A stretch of DNA of 64,000 bases from CAJXII01 sp965242915 (GCA_965242915.1 CBDETN010000024.1:110706-174705); one strand, 5' to 3'. Counted from the first letter of the stretch, positions 9,644 to 19,580 are shown. Numbers and translations are program-made. Notes: a model not told the origin generated them from the letters alone.

Positions 9644-11137
9644 ATGGAACAATTACTTATCACAGCAGGTGCTGTAGGGGTTATTAGTTCTTTGATTACA
9701 TTTCTTATTGCAAGAAAGATTAACAGTGCAAATTTTAATATTTATGTAGAACAGGCAAAAGCAAAAGCAAAAGTGATAGAACACGAAGCTGGTTCAATAT
9801 TAAAAGATGCAAAAAGAAAAGCAAAAAGAGATTATGACAGAGAATTTAACCATATAAAAAAAGGATTTGAAGAGCAGTTAAATGCAATTGCCAAAGATTC
9901 AAATGATGCTAAAAATTTAAAAATAGAAGCACAAAGCTTAAAAGATGGATTTGAAGCCCAAAATAAAGAGTATAAAGAAAAAACGAAAGAAGCTATCAGA
10001 ATACTGGAAAATGCAAGTGGTTTGACTAAAACTGAAGCTAAAGAGTTGATGTTAGAAAAAGTCAAAGAAGATTCAAGAGCTCAAGTTGCATCTATCTTTA
10101 GAAAAGAGTACAAACAAGCTCAAAAAGATTCACGCCTTGAAATCAATAATATATTATCTCATGCGGTCACTAGATTTGCGGGGGAATTTGCGGCTGAAAG
10201 ACTTACTAATAATATTACTTTAAAAGATGAAGAAACAAAGGGTAAGATTATCGGTAAAGAGGGTCGAAATATTAAAACATTGGAAATGATAACCGGTGTT
10301 GATATTATTATTGGAGATATTCCAAATACTGTGGTTATTAGTAGTTTTAATCTTTATAGAAGAGCAATCGCAACTAAAACTATAGAAGAGCTGATCGCAG
10401 ACGGAAGAATTCAACCAACGCGAATTGAAGAGGTCTATAACCGTGTTAAAAATGAATTTGATAAAAATATCTTCAAAGAGGGTGAAGATACTATTTTAGA
10501 ACTTGGTATCAAAAAGATGCACCCGGAACTTATTAAGCTTGTAGGACTGCTTCGATATAGAGCCAGCTATGGACAAAATGCACTTGCACATACTCTTGAA
10601 GTTGCTAATTTAGCGGGTCTTATCGCTTCACAATTGGGCGGTGATACCGTGTTAGCAAGAAGAGCTGGACTTATGCACGATATTGGCAAAGCTTTGACAC
10701 ATGATGTTAAAGGCAGTCATGTTGATATTGGAGCTGATATGTGTAAAAAGTTTAATGAACCCGAAGAGGTACTTAATGCTATTTATGCTCATCACGGACA
10801 TGCGGAAGCTACAAGTATAGAAGCTGCTGCTGTTTGTGCTGCTGATGCACTTAGTGCTGCTAGACCAGGGGCTAGAAGAGAAGTACTTCAAAGTTTTCTT
10901 AAAAGAGTTGAAGAAGTGGAAGCAATTTCTACTGGCAGACCAGGTGTTATAAAAGCTTTTGCAATTAATGCGGGTAGAGAGATACGAGTAATTGTAAATG
11001 CAAATTTAGTAAATGATGATGAATCAATTTTACTAGCAACTGAAATTGCCCAAGAGATTGAAGATAAAGTTCAATATCCCGGCGAGATAAAAGTAAATGT
11101 AATTAGGGAAACTAGAGCTACAGGATATGCAAGATAA
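9644..11137 (+). CDS. rny: Ribonuclease Y
   Basis: Membrane-anchored endoribonuclease that starts mRNA decay. Features in order are an N-terminal membrane helix (residues 4-23), a long charged coiled coil (30-170), a KH RNA-binding domain with IIGKEGRN (202-209), and an HD domain with the metal pair HD at 345-346 in LMHDIGKA. The 497-residue length is typical. Its TAA stop shares a base with the ATG of rsmD (TAATG), so translation is coupled. Confidence 0.95.
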   Translation: MEQLLITAGAVGVISSLITFLIARKINSANFNIYVEQAKAKAKVIEHEAGSILKDAKRKAKRDYDREFNHIKKGFEEQLNAIAKDSNDAKNLKIEAQSLKDGFEAQNKEYKEKTKEAIRILENASGLTKTEAKELMLEKVKEDSRAQVASIFRKEYKQAQKDSRLEINNILSHAVTRFAGEFAAERLTNNITLKDEETKGKIIGKEGRNIKTLEMITGVDIIIGDIPNTVVISSFNLYRRAIATKTIEELIADGRIQPTRIEEVYNRVKNEFDKNIFKEGEDTILELGIKKMHPELIKLVGLLRYRASYGQNALAHTLEVANLAGLIASQLGGDTVLARRAGLMHDIGKALTHDVKGSHVDIGADMCKKFNEPEEVLNAIYAHHGHAEATSIEAAAVCAADALSAARPGARREVLQSFLKRVEEVEAISTGRPGVIKAFAINAGREIRVIVNANLVNDDESILLATEIAQEIEDKVQYPGEIKVNVIRETRATGYAR

Positions 11138-11733
11138 TGACTAAAGGCAATATTAATAAACCAACAACAAAAATAATAGGCGGTAAATATAAGGGTAAGA
11201 TTTTAAATTTGCCCAGTTTGGATACTACAAGAAGTAGTAAATCTATTTTAAAAGAATCATTTTTCAATGTTTTACAATTTGATATTATTGATACTATTTT
11301 TATAGAAGCGTTCGGCGGCAGTGGAAGTATTGGACTTGAAGCTATCAGCAGGGGAGCTAAGGAGGCTTATTTTTGTGAAATTGACAGATCATCATATAAA
11401 ATTCTGCAACAAAACTGTAAAGAGGTAGAGGAAAAATCTTGTACTACGATTTTTGGTGATACATTTGAAAAATTTCCAACTTTAATCCAATCTTTAAAAA
11501 ATAAAAAAGAGGAAATTATTATCTATATTGATCCTCCATTTGATTTTAGAGATGGGATGGAAGATATTTATGAAAAAACTTATGATTTAGTACGAAATAT
11601 TGAAAATGATAATGTTGTGCTGATTACTTTTGAACATATGACAGGTTTAAATTTACCGGATACTTTAGGTAAATTTGAAAAGTTTAAAACTAAAAAGTTT
11701 GGGAAAAGCAGTCTTACATACTATCGTATGTAA
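11137..11733 (+). CDS. rsmD: 16S rRNA (guanine966-N2)-methyltransferase
   Basis: Methylates G966 of 16S rRNA during 30S assembly using S-adenosylmethionine. The 198-residue protein has the expected start (GGKYKGKILNLP), SAM motif I in EAFGGSGSIGLEAISRGA and the amino-methyltransferase catalytic motif DPPFD (residues about 129-133). It overlaps the rny stop by one base. The gene ends with ATGTAA just before the GTG-started permease. Confidence 0.93.
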   Translation: MTKGNINKPTTKIIGGKYKGKILNLPSLDTTRSSKSILKESFFNVLQFDIIDTIFIEAFGGSGSIGLEAISRGAKEAYFCEIDRSSYKILQQNCKEVEEKSCTTIFGDTFEKFPTLIQSLKNKKEEIIIYIDPPFDFRDGMEDIYEKTYDLVRNIENDNVVLITFEHMTGLNLPDTLGKFEKFKTKKFGKSSLTYYRM

Positions 11734-11751
11734 GAGTAATGCACGAACAAA

Positions 11752-12546
11752 GTGTTTAGAATTTCTGTTTGGCTTTTGGCTTTAGTTGTTTTATCAAGTT
11801 TTTTCTTACCATTTATTTATACCTTATCTGCCTATGAATTAAATCCTCAGGCTATTTTATTATCACCTTCATTTGAACATATTATGGGTACAGACAGGCT
11901 GGGACGAGATCTATTTGCCCGTATTTTGGTTGGAGGTCAAACTTCGCTTATTATCGGTTTCTTAAGTGCTATGATTGCTTCTTTGATAGGTTTAATAGTC
12001 GGAATTAGTGCAGGGTACTTTAAAGGAAATACTGATAAAGGTATAACAATTATTATTGATTTGTTTTTAACATTTCCAACTTTCTTTTTACTTCTGGCAC
12101 TTGTAAGTTATATGGAAGCTTCAATCGGAATTTTAATTATAGTATTATTTATCACAGGTTGGATGGGTATGGCAAGGATGATTAGAAGTGAAAGCTTTGC
12201 TATATCTAATAAACCGTTTATTAAAATATTAAATTTGGGAAATGTTAGTAAAACTAAAATTATATTAAAATATTTTGCACCGCTGTTAGCTCCAATCTTT
12301 CTTATCTCATTTACTTTTGGAGTAGGGGGTGCAATCTTAGCAGAATCTGGACTAAGTTTTTTAGGACTTGGGATTAATCCTCCTCAAATAAGCTGGGGAA
12401 GTTTATTAAGCGGAGGAAAAGAAGTAATAGAAATAGCTTGGTGGGTTAGTTTCTTCCCTGGACTTTTTATATTTATAGTTACATTTTGTTTAATGCAGAT
12501 TGCTGATTTTTTACAACAAAAAGCAAATACAAAAGAATTAAATTAA
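11752..12546 (+). CDS. ABC transporter permease, DppC/OppC type
   Basis: Inner-membrane permease of the peptide/nickel importer class. The signature HIMGTDRLGRDLFARILVG near residues 43-61 is the standard DppC/OppC N-terminal pattern. Five further hydrophobic spans follow, with a degenerate EAA loop before the helix starting APLLAPIF and the conserved segment LSFLGLGINPPQISWG. The start is a GTG at 11752; no ATG in frame fits. A seven-codon frame (ATG at 11739, stop overlapping the GTG) may couple it to upstream translation. The partner permease, binding protein and ATPases are not nearby, so the substrate is unknown. Confidence 0.85.
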   Translation: MFRISVWLLALVVLSSFFLPFIYTLSAYELNPQAILLSPSFEHIMGTDRLGRDLFARILVGGQTSLIIGFLSAMIASLIGLIVGISAGYFKGNTDKGITIIIDLFLTFPTFFLLLALVSYMEASIGILIIVLFITGWMGMARMIRSESFAISNKPFIKILNLGNVSKTKIILKYFAPLLAPIFLISFTFGVGGAILAESGLSFLGLGINPPQISWGSLLSGGKEVIEIAWWVSFFPGLFIFIVTFCLMQIADFLQQKANTKELN

Positions 12547-13358
12547 ATTTTTTCTAATATCTTATCAAGTTTGGCAGTTGATAAAATTCGTTTTAGATAT
12601 CCCAAAATATAAGTAGCTTTTGTTATATAATATCTAGGCTTTACTTTTTTTGCAGTTATTATTTTTTCAACAATTTTAGCTACAGCAAGAGAAGGTAAAG
12701 TAAATGGTACATCACTTTTATTTGAACTTAAACTTTTTTCATAATTATCTTTAAATCTTGAATTTTTTATATCTATATTTTGTATGATTTTTTCTTTTGC
12801 ATTATCTCTAAACTCACTTATTACGGGACCTGTATTTAACAAAGTTACATCTATGTTGGTGTCATACAGTTCCAATCTCAAAGTGTCCGTAAGCCCCTCA
12901 ACAGCATATTTACTGGCGTTATAAGCACCTCTTAATTTAAGTGAAACAAGTCCTAATACTGAACTGTGTTGTATTATTTTTCCATAACCTTGTCTTTTCA
13001 TAATTTCTAAAACTTGAAATGTCACTTCGTGTAATCCAAATACATTAGTTTCAAACTGTTCTTTGAGCACATCAGTTGTTAAATCTTCTAAGGCTCCTGG
13101 TTGTCCATAACCCGCGTTGTTAAATACAATATCCAAAGTTCCATCAGTTTGGTTAAGAACTTTGTCTAAAGTAAATTTAATCGTTTTGGGCTTTGTAACA
13201 TCAAGTAAAAATGAAGTTAAACCCAACTTTTGCAAACTTGTTACATCTTCTTCGCATCTCGCTGTTGCAAATACCTTATAACCCTTATCTTTTAGATAAA
13301 GAGCGGTTTGTTTTCCAATACCGGTAGAACAACCTGTGATTAAAACACTACTGCTCAT
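12543..13358 (-). CDS. Short-chain dehydrogenase/reductase
   Basis: Classical SDR with a Rossmann fold: TGCSTGIG at residues 8-15 binds the nucleotide, NNAG at 80-83, and the catalytic set is Ser about 133, Tyr146 and Lys150 in YNASK. The Arg after the second strand (TARCEED) suggests NADP(H). At 271 residues it is a normal single-domain SDR. The substrate is not recognisable. It overlaps the nitroreductase upstream by 11 bases and meets the plus-strand permease tail-to-tail with a 4-base overlap. Confidence 0.9.
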   Translation of the reverse strand: MSSSVLITGCSTGIGKQTALYLKDKGYKVFATARCEEDVTSLQKLGLTSFLLDVTKPKTIKFTLDKVLNQTDGTLDIVFNNAGYGQPGALEDLTTDVLKEQFETNVFGLHEVTFQVLEIMKRQGYGKIIQHSSVLGLVSLKLRGAYNASKYAVEGLTDTLRLELYDTNIDVTLLNTGPVISEFRDNAKEKIIQNIDIKNSRFKDNYEKSLSSNKSDVPFTLPSLAVAKIVEKIITAKKVKPRYYITKATYILGYLKRILSTAKLDKILEKI

Positions 13359-13929
13359 CTATTAATACTTCTGATAACCTTCTTTTAGGTACAAAATGAG
13401 TTCCATCTTTACCTCTAAAATAGTTTGTATCATTTTTGACATCTACAACTTTTATCTCTTCGTCACGAATGCCAAGTGCTATTATAAACATAGGTTCAAG
13501 ATTATCTTCAAGTTTAAACAACTGTTTAAAGCCAATCTTATCAATAGAAGCCAATATACATCCGGCATATCCTTTTGCAGTTGCTCCTAACATAATAGTT
13601 TGCATAGCTATACCACTGTCAATAGCACTAAATCCTTCAATACTAGTATCGTTTATTACTAAAATATAAGCAGACGGTTTTTCATCTTCTTTTTGATTCC
13701 AATCTTTTAAATGTGCAGCCCAAACTAATGGTTTATACACTTCATCTTTAATTTCATCATCTGTAATGGCGATATATTTTAACGGCTGCATATTTTTTCC
13801 GCTGCTGACAGTTCTAGCTATATCAATTAATTCAACCAATTCATCTTTTTTGATAATCGTATTTGGTTTAAATCGTCTGACACATCTTGTATTATTTACT
13901 ATATTTTTAAAATCATTAAATTTAGACAT
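13348..13929 (-). CDS. Nitroreductase family FMN oxidoreductase
   Basis: A 193-residue NADH/FMN-type enzyme. The start RCVRRFKPNTI with SSGKNMQPLKY (residues about 42-52) is the FMN-phosphate binding pattern of the family. SGIAMQTIMLGATAKGYAGC and the late ALGIRDEE segment are also typical. It may reduce quinones, nitro compounds or flavins; the physiological substrate is not evident. It is the first gene of a two-gene unit with the SDR, suggesting a paired redox role. Confidence 0.85.
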   Translation of the reverse strand: MSKFNDFKNIVNNTRCVRRFKPNTIIKKDELVELIDIARTVSSGKNMQPLKYIAITDDEIKDEVYKPLVWAAHLKDWNQKEDEKPSAYILVINDTSIEGFSAIDSGIAMQTIMLGATAKGYAGCILASIDKIGFKQLFKLEDNLEPMFIIALGIRDEEIKVVDVKNDTNYFRGKDGTHFVPKRRLSEVLIDEQ

Positions 13930-14127
13930 GAAATCCCCCTTCGTATATTACACTATTATATCGTATGAACAAATTAAAAATGATTAAACAAAGTTAAGCA
14001 TATAGAATATTAGAGAATTATATAATATGATAAACTTTATATCCATCCATTATAGTTTGAGACTCTTTTAAGACTATGTAATTGTATAATTAGATAAATT
14101 TATTTCGGAGTATATTAAAAATATTTT

Positions 14128-15669
14128 TTAATAATCATATGCTACTTTATATTTAGGATCATCCTCTTCATAAGTACAAAATTGTCCGGCATTTGTCATA
14201 ATAGATTTACACTCAGCACTTAAGTGTCTGATTTTTATTGTTTTATTTGCTTCAAGATATCTTTTTGTAATTGCATCAATAGCTTCAACACCTGATATAT
14301 CCATAACTCTTGCATCTTTAAAATCAAGAACAACAACTTCAGGATCATGGGCTAAATCAAATTGTTCATTAAAAGCAGTTACTGAACCAAAAAACAATGG
14401 ACCGTCAAAATCATATATTTTAGTTCCGTCATCTTCAAGATGAGTACGAGCAGTTACCTTTGCGTGTTTCCAAGCAAACACAAGTGCAGATATAATAACT
14501 CCGGAGATAACAGCAATTGCTAAATCTGCAACAATAGTGATAGATGTAACAGTAACTAAAACAAAAGCATCACTTCGAGGCATTTTTGTAATTCTGGCAA
14601 AACTACTCCACTCAAATGTTCCAATTGCTACCATAAACATAATACCAACAAGAATAGCAACTGGGATTATATTTAAAATATCTGTCATGGTTGCAACTAA
14701 AAGTATAAGTCCAATAGAAGCTGTAATTCCTGACAATCTACCCCAACCGCCTGATGTATAGTTAATGATTGATTGTCCTATCATTGCACATCCCGGCATC
14801 GCACCAAACATACCACAAGTGATATTTCCAGTACCTTGAGCTATACATTCTTGATTTGCACTGCCTCTTTTCCCGCTGATTTCATCTAAAACAGAAAGTG
14901 TAAGAAGTGATTCAATCACACCAACTAAAGCAACAATAACGGCATAAGGGAGAACCGTAATAAAAGCATCAAAATTCAGCAAAGTTGTCGGTATTTGAAA
15001 ACTTGGTAATAAACCTTTAAACTGCGTAAGATTTGCTAAGTCACCTACAAGTTTAGTATCTAATCCAAACATATAAACTGCCATAGTAAATACAATAATA
15101 GCAACCAGTCCGGAAGGGATTGCCGAAGTGATCTTTGGCAAAAAATACATAGTAGCCATAGTTCCGGCAATGATAATATACATCAGCATTCCTGAATTAT
15201 CTAAAAACTTAAACTGGCTGGTTGCAATAACGACAGCAAGACCATTTACAAATCCATGAAGTGCAGGTTGCGGCACTAAACGGATAAATTTACCCATTCT
15301 TAATGCCCCAATAGAGATTTGAATAAGACCTGCAACAATTGCTGTTAGGGTAATATATTGAATTATCTCAAATGATACTGCATCACCTGTTAATCCATTT
15401 GCTATTGCCATATCTTTAACTGTAATACTTAATCCAACTAAAACAATAGCAACAGCACCCGTAGCCCCTGAAATCATACCCGGCTTTCCACCCATAATAG
15501 CTGTAATCAAACCTAGTATAAATGCAGCATAAAGCCCAACTATCGGACTAACTTGTGCTATGAATGAGAAAGCAATAGCTTCAGGAACTAATGCAACAGC
15601 AACAACCAAACCTGATAAAATATCATTTTTAGCAGATGAACCGATAAGTGTTTCTTTAAAATTTAACAA
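14128..15669 (-). CDS. SulP/SLC26-family anion transporter with STAS domain
   Basis: Inner-membrane anion carrier of 513 residues. The N-terminal signature DILSGLVVAVALVPEAIAFS (residues about 16-35) and roughly ten to twelve hydrophobic spans make the transport domain. Residues about 405-500 form a cytoplasmic STAS domain with VVVLDFKDARVMDISGVEAI. Family members carry sulfate, bicarbonate or dicarboxylates; nothing here decides between them. It lies 55 bases downstream of priA and may have its own promoter in that gap. The 198-base gap 13930-14127 between this gene and the nitroreductase shows only AT-rich sequence. Confidence 0.9.
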   Translation of the reverse strand: MLNFKETLIGSSAKNDILSGLVVAVALVPEAIAFSFIAQVSPIVGLYAAFILGLITAIMGGKPGMISGATGAVAIVLVGLSITVKDMAIANGLTGDAVSFEIIQYITLTAIVAGLIQISIGALRMGKFIRLVPQPALHGFVNGLAVVIATSQFKFLDNSGMLMYIIIAGTMATMYFLPKITSAIPSGLVAIIVFTMAVYMFGLDTKLVGDLANLTQFKGLLPSFQIPTTLLNFDAFITVLPYAVIVALVGVIESLLTLSVLDEISGKRGSANQECIAQGTGNITCGMFGAMPGCAMIGQSIINYTSGGWGRLSGITASIGLILLVATMTDILNIIPVAILVGIMFMVAIGTFEWSSFARITKMPRSDAFVLVTVTSITIVADLAIAVISGVIISALVFAWKHAKVTARTHLEDDGTKIYDFDGPLFFGSVTAFNEQFDLAHDPEVVVLDFKDARVMDISGVEAIDAITKRYLEANKTIKIRHLSAECKSIMTNAGQFCTYEEDDPKYKVAYDY

Positions 15670-15724
15670 TTATTTTCCTCTATTTTATTCTTGAAATTAG
15701 GTCGCGATTATATCTAAAAGATGA

Positions 15725-17581
15725 TTAAAAAAGAGTATCCATATCAATCGAAGCGATTGCGCAGTCAATAGAATGTAAAATACTTAATAAAGCTTTTGTA
15801 TCGCTTGACCTTAAAAGTAGTTCGTAACGATACTTATTTGCTATTTTAAAAATACCGCTTTCACCAAATCCTATTAGTTCAACACCATTGTTTAAGTTAC
15901 TAAAGATATTTACATATTTGTTTAATTGTTCTTGCGCCAAGAAAACATTTTGATGGCTGAATACAACTCGTGCCAATCTAACATACGGTGGATACAAAGC
16001 AGTTCTATACTCTAACTCTTCATTTAAAAACTCTTCATAATTATTTTTTTCCAAGTAATTTTGAAAAAAATCTTTATTTTTAGTTTGAATTAAAACTTCA
16101 CCTTTCCCTTTTCTTCCACTTCTTCCTGCAATTTGCAAAGCTAAAGAGAGAGCTTTTTCTCTTGATTTGTAGCTTGTCATATTTAATACCGAATCAATAC
16201 CAAGAACAACAGCCAAAGTTACATTATGATAGTCATGTCCTTTAGATAACATTTGAGTTCCCACTAAAATATCTATTTTATTCTCATTAAACTTTTTTAA
16301 AAGAGATCGTAAATCTTTATCAGTTTTAATCGTATCTCTGTCAAACTTTTCTACAGTTTTATCATGAAAATAATCTTGCAATACAAGCTGTACTTCAGCC
16401 GTTCCTAATCTAAAATTTTTAATAAGTCCGGTTTCGCAACTTGGACATTTTTCACTGATAGCTTGTGTATAATTACAATAATGACATTTTAAAGCTTTCA
16501 TATTTTTATGCAGACTTAGACTAACAGAACAAAATGGGCACTCCTGTGATTTACCGCAATCACTGCATATTTGATATTTAAAGTTTGCACGAGTCGGTAA
16601 AAAGACAATGACCTGTTCATCTTTAGCAATTGTTTGTTCTATTTTAGCTAAAATATTTTCATTAAGTCCTAAGGGTGATTCATCATAACTAATCGATTTA
16701 GAAGTATCAAAAAAAGTTTCTTTATTTCTAATGTACGGTACTTTTATATATGAAGACAATGAGGGTGTTGCGCTTCCAAGTATCACTTGAATATCAAATT
16801 TCTTACCCAAATATAATGATAAATCTTTTACATTTATTCTTGGCTTATTGTCCGCTTTATATGATTCATCATGTTCTTCATCTACAATTATTAGTCCTAA
16901 GTTAAAATAAGGTAAAAACAAAGATGATCTTGCCCCTGCAAGGAGTTTGATCTCTCCTGAAGCCAAACCTTCCAGTATCATCTGCTTTTTCTTTTTAGTT
17001 ACCTTGGAGTGCCAAATAGCAACAGTATCTCCAAATACTTTTTCTAATCTTTTTTGCATTTGAGGAGTTAAAGAGATTTCAGGCATCAACATCACAGCTT
17101 GTTTTTTTTGCTTTAATATATCTTCAATTGCTTTAATATATATTTCTGTTTTTCCACTTCCTGTAGAAGCAAAGAGCAGGGCAGTTTTATTATCTTGTGT
17201 AAATTTAAATAATTCTTGTTGTTTAACAGATAATTCAATTTTACTGTCACCTGTATAACTTGATATCTCTGCTTGTTTTGTTGAAGATTTAAAAGGTACA
17301 TACAAAGATAAAGCTTCCCCTAAACTGCAAATATAATAAGATGAGATGAATTTAGCAGTTTGAAGCATTTTATCATCATAAAATTCAATATCAATTTGCG
17401 ATATATCTACACACTTAAACGGCGGTTTTTCTACAACTTTTATAACAACAGCCGGTGTAAGTATTTTTCTTCGTGCTAATTTTACTTGAACTTTTGTACC
17501 CGCTTCAATTTTTTTATCACTTTGATATGTTAAAGCATTTAGTGGAGATTTTAAGAAGGCTAATTCATAATAATATATCAT
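15725..17581 (-). CDS. priA: Primosomal replication-restart helicase PriA
   Basis: 3'-5' DNA helicase that reloads the replisome at stalled forks. An N-terminal DNA-binding domain (residues 1-105) precedes the helicase core, with Walker A STGSGKT (139-145) and DEEH (234-237). A zinc-binding insert has paired cysteines at 339/342, 348/351, 366/369 and 379/382. The 618 residues are shorter than E. coli PriA (about 730) but all domains are present. It overlaps the pseudopilin gene by 4 bases. Confidence 0.95.
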   Translation of the reverse strand: MIYYYELAFLKSPLNALTYQSDKKIEAGTKVQVKLARRKILTPAVVIKVVEKPPFKCVDISQIDIEFYDDKMLQTAKFISSYYICSLGEALSLYVPFKSSTKQAEISSYTGDSKIELSVKQQELFKFTQDNKTALLFASTGSGKTEIYIKAIEDILKQKKQAVMLMPEISLTPQMQKRLEKVFGDTVAIWHSKVTKKKKQMILEGLASGEIKLLAGARSSLFLPYFNLGLIIVDEEHDESYKADNKPRINVKDLSLYLGKKFDIQVILGSATPSLSSYIKVPYIRNKETFFDTSKSISYDESPLGLNENILAKIEQTIAKDEQVIVFLPTRANFKYQICSDCGKSQECPFCSVSLSLHKNMKALKCHYCNYTQAISEKCPSCETGLIKNFRLGTAEVQLVLQDYFHDKTVEKFDRDTIKTDKDLRSLLKKFNENKIDILVGTQMLSKGHDYHNVTLAVVLGIDSVLNMTSYKSREKALSLALQIAGRSGRKGKGEVLIQTKNKDFFQNYLEKNNYEEFLNEELEYRTALYPPYVRLARVVFSHQNVFLAQEQLNKYVNIFSNLNNGVELIGFGESGIFKIANKYRYELLLRSSDTKALLSILHSIDCAIASIDMDTLF

Positions 17582-17997
17582 TGAGTAAGCTCTTTACAAT
17601 AATCTTTCGTGAAATCACAATTAAAACTATGGGTGTCTGCATCATATATAAACTCTACAGCTTCGGTTGAGTTTATCCATGCATTATAAGTGGTAGATGA
17701 AGATTTTGACCAATTACCGCTGCTTTTAATTTTAGATATTACAGGTCTAGTTAAAATTACTTCAAAAAGTAAATTATCATTATTGTCCAAAGTTTCCAGA
17801 TTTTCAGGTGTATTAGATAAAATTGAAGCGTTTATATGAGTTTTTATACCATCTCTTATCAATGCTACATCTGCTCTAAGCTTAATAATATTCGCATTAG
17901 AAACATTATAAAATAATTTTGGAATGGCTACAGTTATTAAGATAGAAATAATTGTAATTGCAAAAATGATTTCTAAAATTGAAAATGATTTTCTCAA
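17578..17997 (-). CDS. Type II/IV pseudopilin-like protein
   Basis: A 139-residue protein with a class III signal: a short basic leader then FSILEIIFAITIISILITVAIP, in which the Glu is at +5 as in prepilins. The residue before the predicted cleavage is Ser rather than the usual Gly. The rest is a small globular domain with two late Cys (CDFTKDYC). It could be a minor pilin or secretion pseudopilin; no pilus or secretion assembly genes are next to it. It overlaps both neighbours by 4 bases, so it is coupled to priA. Confidence 0.75.
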   Translation of the reverse strand: MRKSFSILEIIFAITIISILITVAIPKLFYNVSNANIIKLRADVALIRDGIKTHINASILSNTPENLETLDNNDNLLFEVILTRPVISKIKSSGNWSKSSSTTYNAWINSTEAVEFIYDADTHSFNCDFTKDYCKELTQ

Positions 17998-18242
17998 GTT
18001 ACTTTATTTTTTTTAAAATTATTTAAATCCTGAACCGTATTTTCTATACTTTTTTTAAAGTTGATAAATTCAGAGTTTTTTCTTAAATATGCTGATAATA
18101 ATTGGGGAATAGTTATCTCTTTATTTAAATTTAAAAATTGCTTTAAGCCGTCCATTATTTCACCATCCAAATCTGGACCAATGTCAACTGTATAAGCAGC
18201 ATTCTCAATATGAAAAGTTATCTCGTTATGTTTTAGTACCAT
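17994..18242 (-). CDS. Conserved small protein of unknown function
   Basis: An 82-residue acidic/neutral soluble protein with no signal peptide or membrane span. I do not recognise the family. The sequence alternates a beta-like N-terminal part (EITFHIENAAYTVDIG) and a helical C-terminal part (LLSAYLRKNSEF onward). The start codon ATG is 25 bases after rodA, and its end overlaps the pseudopilin start by 4 bases, which supports that it is translated. Confidence 0.65.
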   Translation of the reverse strand: MVLKHNEITFHIENAAYTVDIGPDLDGEIMDGLKQFLNLNKEITIPQLLSAYLRKNSEFINFKKSIENTVQDLNNFKKNKVT

Positions 18243-18267
18243 TACTTCATTTTATCAAATAATTGCT

Positions 18268-19374
18268 TTACATCTTTTTAACAAAATCATAAGAACTTAA
18301 AAACCTATAAGCTAATAAATTCTCCAAAATAGCAATCATAACTATAAAGTTTAAAAAGGAACTTCCCCCATAACTAAACAGAGGCAAAGGAAGTCCTACA
18401 ACTGGTGCGAATCCTATAACCATAAGGATATTAATGCTCATATTTAAAAAAATAAGCAATCCGACACCTGAAGCAAATACTCGAATTAAATAATCATCTT
18501 TAAAAGCATTATTTAACATAAGCAGATGAATAATTAAAAGCAGATATAAAATAATCAATCCAATAGCACCTAAAAAACCATATCTTTCAACAAAAGAAGC
18601 AAAAATAAAATCACTTGTAGCAATTGGCAAAAATTTTAATTGAGTTTGTGTTGCTTCATTCTTTTCTTTACCAGTTAAACCACCGGAACCAATGGCGATA
18701 ATAGATTGCTGTACATGATAGCTTGGCTCTTCACTGATAAAATCAACTATCCGTTTTTTTTGATAATCTTTAATTAGATATGTATATACCAGAGGTGAGG
18801 AAAAACCTATAATTAAAATAATAGATATTATAATTTTTTTACTGATACCCATTATAAACAACACACCAAAGCCAACAAGCAGCAATACCAAAGCCGTACC
18901 CAAATCCGGTTCTTTAGCTATTAAAATAAATGGTAATAAAATATAAAATGAAAAATGCGAAAAATCTTTTATTTTATATCCATCAACAGGCGGTGGACGA
19001 TTATGTATTAAAAATCCAAGCATAAGTAAAAATGCCGGTTTAAAAAGTTCAGATGGTTGAATGGTCATACCTAAAAACGGTAATTCAAGCCATCTTGTAG
19101 CTCCTAATTTTGTAACACCAAAGAACTCAACTAATATAAGTAAAAATATTCCAAGCCAATATAAAACAGGTATAAGATTTAAGTATCTTCTGAACGGGAA
19201 GAAAAATACAACAACAAATACACCCATAGAAAATAGATAATATATTAACTGTTTTTGTGCCAGCATTGCACTTGTCTCCGCAATTAAATGATGTGACAAC
19301 AAAATTAAAGGCAAGATGAGAATAATAAGCTCGAAATTAAAGTGAGTTATAATCCGCTTGTCAAATAAAAACAT
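18268..19374 (-). CDS. rodA: RodA, peptidoglycan glycosyltransferase of the elongasome (SEDS family)
   Basis: A SEDS-family membrane protein of 368 residues with about ten hydrophobic helices. It polymerises lipid II glycan strands during side-wall growth together with PBP2. Family features seen are the MTIQPSELFKPAFL segment, KEPDLGTALVL (conserved Asp after Pro) and the C-terminal PVVGLPLPLFSYGGSS. The Pro-Leu-Phe-Ser-Tyr-Gly pattern and short length favour RodA over FtsW. A small membrane-protein gene lies 9 bases upstream. Confidence 0.9.
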   Translation of the reverse strand: MFLFDKRIITHFNFELIILILPLILLSHHLIAETSAMLAQKQLIYYLFSMGVFVVVFFFPFRRYLNLIPVLYWLGIFLLILVEFFGVTKLGATRWLELPFLGMTIQPSELFKPAFLLMLGFLIHNRPPPVDGYKIKDFSHFSFYILLPFILIAKEPDLGTALVLLLVGFGVLFIMGISKKIIISIILIIGFSSPLVYTYLIKDYQKKRIVDFISEEPSYHVQQSIIAIGSGGLTGKEKNEATQTQLKFLPIATSDFIFASFVERYGFLGAIGLIILYLLLIIHLLMLNNAFKDDYLIRVFASGVGLLIFLNMSINILMVIGFAPVVGLPLPLFSYGGSSFLNFIVMIAILENLLAYRFLSSYDFVKKM

Positions 19375-19383
19375 ATATGATTT

Positions 19384-19515
19384 TTATTCTATATCTTTTT
19401 GATTAGATTGATCACTATTATCAGTATTTGATATTTTTTTCTGCATAAAATTATATACCATTTTCATAACTTTCCAAACAATAAAAATTAAAATTAATAA
19501 AATTAGTATATCCAT
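19384..19515 (-). CDS. Small single-span membrane protein, 43 residues
   Basis: This short frame runs from the ATG at 19515 to a TAA at 19384 and is preceded by an AAGGA ribosome site 7 bases upstream. It encodes one hydrophobic helix (residues about 2-15), then a basic stretch and a hydrophilic Asn/Asp/Gln-rich tail (SNTDNSDQSNQ). It is the first frame of the rodA transcription unit, ending 9 bases before the rodA start. No family is recognised. Good ribosome site and tight spacing argue for a real gene. Confidence 0.55.
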   Translation of the reverse strand: MDILILLILIFIVWKVMKMVYNFMQKKISNTDNSDQSNQKDIE

Positions 19516-19580
19516 TTGTTTATCCTTAAAAGTAATTTTACGAATTTTATCTAAAATCACTTTTATTTTTCATTGAAAAT

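Noticed and set aside
11739..11759. Seven-codon frame ahead of the ABC permease
   Set aside because: Too short to call a gene; may only help coupling to the GTG start, so it is mentioned under the permease.
13930..14127. tRNA or small RNA in the gap between the nitroreductase and SulP genes
   Set aside because: No cloverleaf, CCA-type end or stable hairpin could be found; the gap is plain AT-rich sequence.
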